Assembly: GCA_028706695.1 (NCBI GenBank)
Contig: JAQTVU010000015.1
Span: forward strand, 1-9,705
DNA from: Mycobacterium sp.
GTDB lineage: Bacteria > Actinomycetota > Actinomycetes > Mycobacteriales > Mycobacteriaceae
Length of the DNA: 9,705 nucleotides
Direction: 5' to 3'
Shown here: positions 1 to 5,316 of the stretch, in pieces
How the letters are laid out: every line of letters starts with the position of its first letter
How positions within the stretch are numbered: position 1 is the stretch's first letter
Made by a program: the position numbers and the translations under genes
The notes under the pieces: model-generated
Told to the model about the DNA's origin: nothing
What the model saw: the letters and a program-made list of their open reading frames with translations, nothing else
Databases searched by the model: none

Positions 1-90
1 ACATTGCGATGCAACCAAATCCGGCGAGTTTGTGTCGGTGGGCGGTGCTAAACACGATCCAAATACCGCCACACGGGAGGGAGGCAGGTC

Positions 91-618
91 ATGGCTAAAC
101 GGAAACAGGCGCCAGGAAAAGGCCGTCGGCAGGAATGGGTCGTGCATCCGAATCGATCCGCGATCGGACCGGACGAGCCGGGCCGCAACGGTCACTTTCG
201 GCCGGTGAGCCGACCGCGGCCGCCAGTATCGACCTCGACGCATATCGCGCGGGTGGCCCTGCCCCGCAACCTATCCCACGTCGCCGACGCCGACGGCTCG
301 GTTACATTCGCCGGCTACGACTGGTTTTGGGTCGTCGGTGCTGCGCGGTCCTTTGCCCGCAACCACATCACACATGATGGTCCGCCGCCGTTCAGGTTCC
401 GCCGCGACGGCCGCTGGTGGTGGTGGGACGGCACCACCACCGTGGACTCGATCGTTGAACACGCGCACGCCGCCGACCATGTACGGGCCTTCCTGCAGAG
501 GCTGTTCCCCGGCATGGACATCGAATTGTCTCGTCCAGCGAGCAGCGGTGGGCCGGGTGAGCCTGAACCTGATCTGGTGCAGCGGTGGATATTCGCCGAC
601 GTGCTGTCGGCGCTTTGA
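91..618 (+). CDS. Hypothetical protein, 175 aa, basic N-terminus
   Basis: I do not recognise this protein. The start is well supported: a strong purine-rich ribosome binding site (GGGAGGGAGG at about 75-84) precedes ATG 91, and the frame ends at TGA 616-618. The first 45 residues are basic and rich in Arg, Pro and Gly (MAKRKQAPGKGRRQ...), probably disordered and possibly nucleic-acid binding. Residues about 70-170 look folded, with an aromatic cluster (YDWFWVV, 76-82), a run of four tryptophans in GRWWWWDGT (107-115) and a mostly helical stretch from about 118 to 142. There is no signal peptide or membrane helix. Third-position GC is only moderate for a mycobacterial gene, which could mean a recently acquired or fast-evolving gene. 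No neighbour on this strand suggests a function. Confidence 0.6.
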   Translation: MAKRKQAPGKGRRQEWVVHPNRSAIGPDEPGRNGHFRPVSRPRPPVSTSTHIARVALPRNLSHVADADGSVTFAGYDWFWVVGAARSFARNHITHDGPPPFRFRRDGRWWWWDGTTTVDSIVEHAHAADHVRAFLQRLFPGMDIELSRPASSGGPGEPEPDLVQRWIFADVLSAL

Positions 619-633
619 GCTAACGTTAATTCC

Positions 634-1107
634 ATGCCGGACAAGGATCCTCATCCTGGCGAGGCCTATCGGGCATCACCGGCCGCGTCGGTGAACGGCG
701 ATCGTCACGGACTCAACCAACGGCCGTGTGCCGTGGTCGAGCGGCTACAGCGCGTTGCGATGGCGCTGGGACGCACCACGCATCCCGCGAGCGGGGGCTC
801 GAACGCTGGCTTCACCTGCGAACCCCGATCTCCCGGGTTTCACGAGGGACGGTTTCAACCCGTCATCGCACAGCCGCCGAGCGCGCCCTCGCATCCGATG
901 GCACCTACAGATTCGCTGGCGGCGAAGGTCGTCCTGCTTGAGGACCTCGAAGGAACCGACGCATTCACCGCAGCGATTCTTCGCAGCGTGATGGCAAGCA
1001 CAACACCAGAATCTGCGCGCGGCCTGTCGCCGGATTCCGGCTTCGGCCGAGGATTTTGGCGGCCCCTTGGGTCGGGTAGGCGAGTCCTGGACACGACAGT
1101 GTGCTGA
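634..1107 (+). CDS. Doubtful open reading frame, 157 aa
   Basis: A frame of 157 codons opens at ATG 634, 15 bases after the previous gene, but I see no ribosome binding site (the upstream bases are the AT-rich palindrome TAACGTTA). Most of the translation is low-complexity Pro/Ser/Arg/Gly, as expected from random reading of high-GC DNA. The part at about residues 92-120 (DSLAAKVVLLEDLEG, then AFTAAILRSVMAS) is more protein-like and could be a remnant of a decayed gene. Third-position GC is lower than in the clear genes of this window. Other frames on both strands here are no better. Best read as non-coding or degenerate sequence unless homologues of the same length exist. Confidence 0.18.
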   Translation: MPDKDPHPGEAYRASPAASVNGDRHGLNQRPCAVVERLQRVAMALGRTTHPASGGSNAGFTCEPRSPGFHEGRFQPVIAQPPSAPSHPMAPTDSLAAKVVLLEDLEGTDAFTAAILRSVMASTTPESARGLSPDSGFGRGFWRPLGSGRRVLDTTVC

Positions 1108-1605
1108 CTGAACGCTCGACCTCGACACGCCAGGATCGCCGCGCGGGGCTGTTCCACAGCAGACTCTCCGCACCCGCACGTTCCCAAATCGGGACCCTCA
1201 CGTTCCCGGCAGTCACTCGCACCAGCCCCGACCAGGGGCCGCAGGGTTTTCATCCAGTCCCCGAGGGCGGGGCGCGAGGGCGGTGGACATCGTCGACCAC
1301 CTGACTAGCATGTGCCGGCGTGCCGTGCGAGTTGACGAGGCGTTCGGGCGTCCTGGTGCCGTGCGGGCGGGCGGCCGATGGTCTGGCCGGTCCGTCCGGC
1401 GCTGGCGCATGTGAGTCTAGCCGGGCGGGTCACCCGACATGAGGGGCGTCGGTCGTCTACCGTCCCCGCCGCGCCTCTCGATCAGCACCTCCTGCCCGCG
1501 GCAGAGGCCGGAGAGGTGAAAGCCGTTTCCCCTGGTGAATTCTCGCGTGCCGCCGGAAAGAACGTCATAGCTGGCGCCACCCGGATACTCGTCGCGGTAA
1601 AGCGG
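1108..1605. other. About 500 bp with no supportable gene
   Basis: Between the doubtful frame and the stop codon of the DUF5709 gene I see no convincing coding frame, tRNA or rRNA. Long plus-strand frames crossing this stretch continue antisense through the DUF5709 gene and are high-GC shadows. Short local repeats are present: ACGTTCCC occurs twice about 20 bp apart around 1180-1205, with a GGGAC between them, so short stems can form. No U-tract-like run follows that would make a classical terminator. With 619-1107 this is about 1 kb of apparently gene-poor sequence, long for a mycobacterial chromosome. Confidence 0.5.
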
Positions 1606-2058
1606 CTATTCCTCGTCGTCGACGATGTGCATCGCGGCCTCCTCGGCGGATGCTGCGCCGCCGCTGATGCCGACGTCTTCGGCCACGAGCTCGGAGTCGG
1701 TATCCTCGCCGAACCCGCGGTCGGGTGCCACAAGTCGGCCCGCCCGGGCGCGGCCGACCTGCCGCGGCCGCGGAAACTCGGCGTCCCGTTCGGCGTCATC
1801 GGAGCGTTGCCGCTCGGCATCGTCGAGCAGGACGTCGACGCGCGACGCCGGGTCCGGCTCCTCCTCGGCAAGCAACTGGTCCAGATTTTCGGCCGGGCCG
1901 AACGCGCCACGCCCGTACGGCCGCTCGGGCGGCGAGTAGCCCTCGTCGAGCGCGTCGTCGATGCCGCGGTCCACCAAAGTATCCTCGGGCTGCAGCTGAT
2001 TGTCGTCCTCGGTGCTGTATTCGCCTGCAGCCGGGCCGGTTTCGTAGTGAGCAGTCAT
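1606..2058 (-). CDS. DUF5709 domain-containing protein, 150 aa
   Basis: Small acidic cytosolic protein of the DUF5709 family, common in mycobacteria and relatives; its function is unknown. The family signature is at the N-terminus: an EYSTEDDNQLQPEDTLVDRG block (residues 13-32) followed by DEGYSPPERPYG (38-49). A second conserved block near the C-terminus (about 104-142) contains RAGRLVAPDRGFGEDTDS and an acidic end that finishes in DDEE. No signal peptide or membrane segment is present and much of the chain is probably disordered. I chose ATG 2058 over an upstream in-frame start at 2112 because the family sequence begins at MTAHYETG and an AAAGG ribosome binding site lies five bases upstream. 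The gene diverges from the PRPP synthase gene; a DosR-like dyad lies 79 bp upstream of its start, so hypoxic induction is possible but unproven. Confidence 0.85.
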   Translation of the reverse strand: MTAHYETGPAAGEYSTEDDNQLQPEDTLVDRGIDDALDEGYSPPERPYGRGAFGPAENLDQLLAEEEPDPASRVDVLLDDAERQRSDDAERDAEFPRPRQVGRARAGRLVAPDRGFGEDTDSELVAEDVGISGGAASAEEAAMHIVDDEE

Positions 2059-2137
2059 TGCCTTTGTCCAGGTGGTAGAGAGTCGATGGGTGCCGACGTT
2101 CAGCGAGTCCAACCCTAGGGACGGCCACGTTGCCGGG

Positions 2138-2157
2138 CTAGGGCCCTTCGTCCCTTC
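2138..2157. promoter_or_regulatory. DosR-box-like dyad between DUF5709 and PRPP synthase genes
   Basis: The site reads CTAGGGCCCTTCGTCCCTTC. Against the DosR operator consensus TTSGGGACTWWAGTCCCSAA it matches 12 of 20 positions, including both half-site cores (GGG.C and G.CCC, here with a perfect GTCCC) at the right spacing. A further GGGAC half-site lies at 2118-2122. Bases 2140-2157 match 15 of 18 with 5211-5228 in the other divergent promoter region of this window. It lies 79 bp from the DUF5709 start and 197 bp from the PRPP synthase start, so it is better placed for the former but could serve both. The rest of the 296-bp spacer (2059-2354) shows no gene. Assignment to DosR is inference. 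Confidence 0.42.
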
Positions 2158-2354
2158 ACCCGGCGCCCACGGCCCACATTCGGGCGATGTCGCGCAGCCT
2201 GCGATTCGTGACTTTCCGCGGCGCGCGAGGTACTTTCGCCTCCAGTCCAGCGCTTCACCGGTGCCAGGGTCGGGGTGGAATTGGCTGCATCGCCGCCGGG
2301 CAGACGCGACTCGGCGCGCGGCGTGGCTACCGTCGGCGACGGAAAGGATGCCCG

Positions 2355-3290
2355 ATGACCGTCCTGCGAATCGTCCCCGGTAGCGCCAATCCCGGCCTGG
2401 CCGGCGCCATCGCCAACCGTCTCGGGATCCCGGCCGAGGGCTGCACGCTGCAGCGATTTCCCGACGGCGAGCTTCGCCCCGTCGTCGAAGATGTCTGCGG
2501 CGCAGACGTTTACGTCATCCAACCGGCATCGCCACCGGTCAACGAGCACATCGTGGAACTGCTGTTGGTGCTGGACGCGTGCCGCCGGGCCCGCGCCGCC
2601 CGGGTGACCGCGGTGGTGCCCTACTTCGGGTATGCCCGCCAGGATCGCCGCACCGCGGCGGGACAGGCGCTCGGCTCGGCCGTCGTTGCCGATGCGATCG
2701 CCGCCGCGGGCGCCGATCGGCTCGTCACCATCGACCCGCACACACCCGCCGTGGAAGCCATGTGCCGGATGCCGGTGGAAACACTGTCCGCCGTTGCGGT
2801 CCTGGCCGCCCAGCTTGCCGGCGAGATGGCGGAGGGGGCGGTGATCGTCGCCCCCGACCTGGGCGCGGTCAAGCTGGCTGAACGGTATGCGGCGGTGCTG
2901 GGCGGCCCAGTCGCCGTGGTGCGCAAGCAGCGTGACGGTTCAGCGGTCGCGGCATTGGATGTGGCCGGCGAGGTGCGCGGCCGGACGGCGGTGATCGTCG
3001 ACGACATGATCACGACCGGAGCCACCATCGAAGCCGCGGTGGAGCTGCTGCGGACGCAGGGCGCCGTGGCCGACATTGCGGTGGCCGCAACCCATGGACT
3101 TTTGGTTCATCCCGCCACCGGCCGGCTCGATGCGCTGCGGCTTCGCCGACTGCTGGTCACCGACAGCGTTGCGGTCCAGCCCGTCGGCCCGTGGATGCAG
3201 GTGGCCTCGATCGCGCCGGTGGTGGCGGACGCGGTCGCCCGCCTGCACGCCGACCAGCCGCTGCACAAGCCGCGTGCCCGGCCGCCATAG
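2355..3290 (+). CDS. Ribose-phosphate pyrophosphokinase (PRPP synthase) paralogue, 311 aa
   Basis: Predicted to transfer pyrophosphate from ATP to ribose 5-phosphate, giving PRPP for purine, pyrimidine, NAD, histidine and cell-wall arabinose synthesis. It has the family's two-domain layout and usual length. The N-terminal domain carries FPDGEL (35-40), QPASPPVNEHIVELL (56-70) and YFGYARQDRR (90-99). His129 in DPH corresponds to the catalytic His, and K191/R193 in VRKQRDG fit the flexible-loop Lys and Arg. The PRPP loop is VIVDDMITTGAT (213-224). It departs from typical bacterial enzymes: DPHT replaces DLHAGQ, APDLGAVK replaces the usual SPDxGG, and Thr220 replaces the loop Asp. It is therefore likely a second copy beside the housekeeping PrsA, which I expect elsewhere in the genome. 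ATG 2355 follows GGAAAGG (2341-2347) at seven bases. The frame is open further upstream but without family sequence. Confidence 0.85.
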   Translation: MTVLRIVPGSANPGLAGAIANRLGIPAEGCTLQRFPDGELRPVVEDVCGADVYVIQPASPPVNEHIVELLLVLDACRRARAARVTAVVPYFGYARQDRRTAAGQALGSAVVADAIAAAGADRLVTIDPHTPAVEAMCRMPVETLSAVAVLAAQLAGEMAEGAVIVAPDLGAVKLAERYAAVLGGPVAVVRKQRDGSAVAALDVAGEVRGRTAVIVDDMITTGATIEAAVELLRTQGAVADIAVAATHGLLVHPATGRLDALRLRRLLVTDSVAVQPVGPWMQVASIAPVVADAVARLHADQPLHKPRARPP

Positions 3291-3421
3291 CTTGGCCCCG
3301 GCCACGGACCTGCTCCACAGACCACCCGAGGCCCAGGCCGCCCGTTCGCGTTCCAGGCCCTCAAGCCGAGCGATCTGCGTTGCCGCACAATGCGAGTCGC
3401 GGTGGCCGAAGCGTCGGGTCG

Positions 3422-3730
3422 TCAGCTGATCTCGGTCCGAAGCCCATCGTGCCGTAGCCCCAGTTCGCTGCTCACCCCCGTGAACAGGTCACGGGAGTCG
3501 ACGTTGACGCCGTGCAGCTTCACCTTGAGCGCACCCGGCTTCCGATCGACGGCGATTCTGCCGGCCGGATGCAGCGGATACTCGATCCGGGTCGCCGCGG
3601 CGGCGCCGGTCGGCGCCTGTAACCGATATCCGTGGTCATCCCTGAGCCGGTCTGCCACTGCCGTGACAATTTCACCGACGAGATCCCCGACGTTCATGGT
3701 CTCCGGCACGGTCACCGTCATCCCGCTCAT
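3422..3730 (-). CDS. Hypothetical protein, 102 aa, downstream of the PRT-hydrolase fusion
   Basis: I do not recognise a family. The translation looks like a real soluble protein of mixed helix and strand. A hydrophobic-periodic helix (VGDLVGEIVTAVADRL) near the N-terminus is followed by likely beta strands (TRIEYPLHPAGRIAVDR, ALKVKLHGVNVDSRDLF) and a short charged end. There is no signal peptide or membrane helix. It starts about 43 bases after the stop of the fusion gene on the same strand with no visible terminator between, so the two are probably co-transcribed and it may share the fusion's regulation. The start is uncertain: GTG 3739, ATG 3730 and ATG 3721 are all in frame and none has a good ribosome binding site; 3730 is a compromise. 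Its end converges on the PRPP synthase gene across a 131-bp gap. Confidence 0.6.
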   Translation of the reverse strand: MSGMTVTVPETMNVGDLVGEIVTAVADRLRDDHGYRLQAPTGAAAATRIEYPLHPAGRIAVDRKPGALKVKLHGVNVDSRDLFTGVSSELGLRHDGLRTEIS

Positions 3731-3773
3731 CAGCACCACGCTACTGCAGCGGCTGTTTCCACGCCTTTCCCGT

Positions 3774-5114
3774 TCACTGCGGCCGCGGCGGCGCAGCTTG
3801 CTCGTTCAGGTGGTCGATGAACCAGTCGCGGGCCAGCGCCGCGACCCGCTCAAGCGTGCCGGGCTCTTCGAACAGGTGGGTGGCGCCGGGGACGACGTCG
3901 AGCCGGCACTCGCCGGCCATCATCGCCTGGGCCTGGCGGTTCAGTTGCAGTACCACGTCGTCGCGACCGCCGACGATCAGCAGTGTGGGTGCGGCGACCT
4001 TGGTCAGCGAGTCACCGGCCAGGTCGGGCCGTCCGCCGCGGGACACGATCGCCGCCACCCGCGCCTCTGGTCCGGCCGCGGCGACCAGCGCCGCGCCCGC
4101 CCCGGTGCTGGCGCCAAAGTAGCCGACGGGCAGCGCCGCGAGGTCGGGTTGCTCGCCCAGCCATGCGGTCACGTCGAGCAGCCGTCGCGCCAAGAGTGCG
4201 ATGTCGAAGACGTTGCCGCGGTTGCGCTCCTCTTCGGGGGTCAGCAGGTCGAACAGCAACGTGGCAAGGCGCGCGGCGTTCAGGACCTCGGCGACGTAGC
4301 GGTTGCGCGGGCTATGGCGGCTGCTTCCGCTACCGTGCGCGAACACCACCACGCCCACCGGGCGTTCTGGAATCGTCAGGTGCCCGACCACCGAGACCTG
4401 GCCCGCGTCCACCCGCACGTCCTCGTCGCGAATCGGCGGGTCGTCACCGGCGGCGGAGGTCGCGGCCGCGGGAAGACCCGCCCGCGCCCGATCGAGCAGC
4501 GCGATCACCTCCTCGTCGGAGGTCTGGGCGAAGTTGCGGTAGCCCTGGCCAACGGCAAAGAAGTACTCCGGCGTGGTCAGACAGATCACCTCGTCGGCGT
4601 ATCCGGCAAATGTCGCAAAGATGTCGGGCCCGCCGATCGGCACTGCCAGCACCACCCGGCTTGCGCCCTGGGCGCGGGCGACCTGGCAGGCGGCCTTGGC
4701 CGTCGCCCCGGTTGCGACGCCATCGTCGACGATCACCGCGATCCGCCCGGCCACCGCGATGCGGTCGTGCCCGCGCCGGAAGCGTTCCGAGCGGCGTGCC
4801 AGCTCGGCGCGTTGCTCATCCTCGACGGCGTTCATTTCGTCCTGGGAGAGCTGGGCTTCTCGCAGCACGGAGTCGTTGATGACGCGCACCCCGCCCTCAC
4901 CGATCGCCCCGAAGGCCAGTTCCGGCTGAAACGGCACCCCGAGCTTGCGTACCACCAGCACATCCAGCGGCGCGCCCAGCGCCTCGGCGACCTCGAAGGC
5001 CACCGGCACCCCGCCGCGGGGCAGCCCGAGCACCACGATGTCCTGGCCGCGCAGCGGTTCCAGCCGCGCGGCCAGCCGCCGCCCGGCGTCGCATCGATCG
5101 TCGAACGGCCTCAT
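3774..5114 (-). CDS. Phosphoribosyltransferase-dienelactone hydrolase-like fusion, 446 aa (Rv0571c-like)
   Basis: Two fused domains. The N-terminal part (about 1-210) is a type I phosphoribosyltransferase fold: LGLPRGGVPVAFEVAEALG (29-47), DVLVVRKLGVP (51-61), and the PRPP-binding loop VIVDDGVATGATAKAA (128-142) with its two Asp residues. The C-terminal part (about 230-438) is an alpha/beta hydrolase of the dienelactone hydrolase type: FAHGSGSSRHSPRN (258-271), a nucleophile elbow GASTG with Ser336, probable acid Asp385 in GGRDDVV, and His413 in GATHLFEEPG. Both active sites look intact; the substrate is unknown. Length and architecture match M. tuberculosis Rv0571c (about 443 aa), a DosR regulon member. 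ATG 5114 follows GGGGTG and is where the family sequence begins; the open frame extends further upstream without homology. DosR-like sites lie 71-136 bp upstream. Confidence 0.88.
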   Translation of the reverse strand: MRPFDDRCDAGRRLAARLEPLRGQDIVVLGLPRGGVPVAFEVAEALGAPLDVLVVRKLGVPFQPELAFGAIGEGGVRVINDSVLREAQLSQDEMNAVEDEQRAELARRSERFRRGHDRIAVAGRIAVIVDDGVATGATAKAACQVARAQGASRVVLAVPIGGPDIFATFAGYADEVICLTTPEYFFAVGQGYRNFAQTSDEEVIALLDRARAGLPAAATSAAGDDPPIRDEDVRVDAGQVSVVGHLTIPERPVGVVVFAHGSGSSRHSPRNRYVAEVLNAARLATLLFDLLTPEEERNRGNVFDIALLARRLLDVTAWLGEQPDLAALPVGYFGASTGAGAALVAAAGPEARVAAIVSRGGRPDLAGDSLTKVAAPTLLIVGGRDDVVLQLNRQAQAMMAGECRLDVVPGATHLFEEPGTLERVAALARDWFIDHLNEQAAPPRPQ

Positions 5115-5184
5115 CCCGCCGCACCCCGAAGCCAGCCGAGCGGCGCGCCGAGGTCCGCTGTTGCCGAGCTCGCCATCCCTTGAG

Positions 5185-5241
5185 TTTGTCCCGGTGCGCC
5201 GGTACACCGAAGGGCCCTTAGCCCATTCCGCTCGGGACAAA
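5185..5241. repeat. Perfect 9-bp inverted repeat spanning the divergent promoter region
   Basis: TTTGTCCCG at 5185-5193 and CGGGACAAA at 5233-5241 are exact reverse complements separated by 39 bp. Each arm contains a perfect DosR half-site (GTCCC/GGGAC). The centre of the repeat (5213) almost coincides with the 10-bp perfect palindrome AAGGGCCCTT at 5210-5219. A smaller dyad, CGGTG/CACCG (5192-5196 and 5205-5209), nests inside. This symmetry sits exactly between two divergent genes, as expected for cooperative binding of a dimeric regulator serving both promoters. Confidence 0.6.
5209..5228. promoter_or_regulatory. Candidate DosR box, central site
   Basis: The site reads GAAGGGCCCTTAGCCCATTC. 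It has the DosR core pattern GGG.C.TTAG.CC and matches 10 of 20 positions of TTSGGGACTWWAGTCCCSAA. All losses are in the flanks, at position 7 (A to C), positions 9 and 14, and the last C of the right half-site. It is 94 bp from the fusion-gene start and 88 bp from the chosen capA-like start. The same element recurs at 2140-2157. Homologues of both flanking genes belong to the DosR regulon of M. tuberculosis, which raises the prior for this assignment. Confidence 0.45.
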
Positions 5242-5250
5242 CGCCTCTTG
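5231..5250. promoter_or_regulatory. Candidate DosR box, capA-proximal site
   Basis: The site reads CTCGGGACAAACGCCTCTTG and matches 12 of 20 positions of the DosR consensus, including an intact left half-site CGGGAC and G.C.C in the right half. It lies 66 bp upstream of GTG 5317 but only 21 bp upstream of ATG 5272. A DosR site normally lies upstream of the transcription start, so this position favours GTG 5317 as the true start of the capA-like gene if the site is functional. Confidence 0.45.
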
Positions 5251-5316
5251 CGGAGGGAGCGTTTGGGCGCAATGGTGTCGGTGGCGGCAATCGATCGATG
5301 GGTGGCGGTGATCGGC

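Noticed and set aside
1378..2118. 246-codon open frame on the plus strand
   Set aside because: It is antisense to the DUF5709 gene, whose family signature is clear on the minus strand. The plus frame also lacks a good ribosome binding site.
3291..3421. Terminator between the convergent PRPP synthase and small hypothetical genes
   Set aside because: The only dyad seen, TGGCC-CC-GGCCA near 3293-3304, has a 2-base loop and no U-tract, so I cannot support a terminator; nothing else is visible in this 131-bp gap.
3390..5183. 597-codon open frame on the plus strand
   Set aside because: It runs antisense to the small hypothetical gene and the PRT-hydrolase fusion, both of which show coherent protein sequence; the plus-strand translation is low-complexity Arg/Pro/Gly/Ala with no motif. 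High-GC genes commonly leave such antisense frames open.
4945..5316. Long upstream extension of the capA-like frame
   Set aside because: The frame is open back to 4945 but that part is antisense to the fusion gene's N-terminal domain and has no CapA-family sequence; family similarity begins just after GTG 5317.
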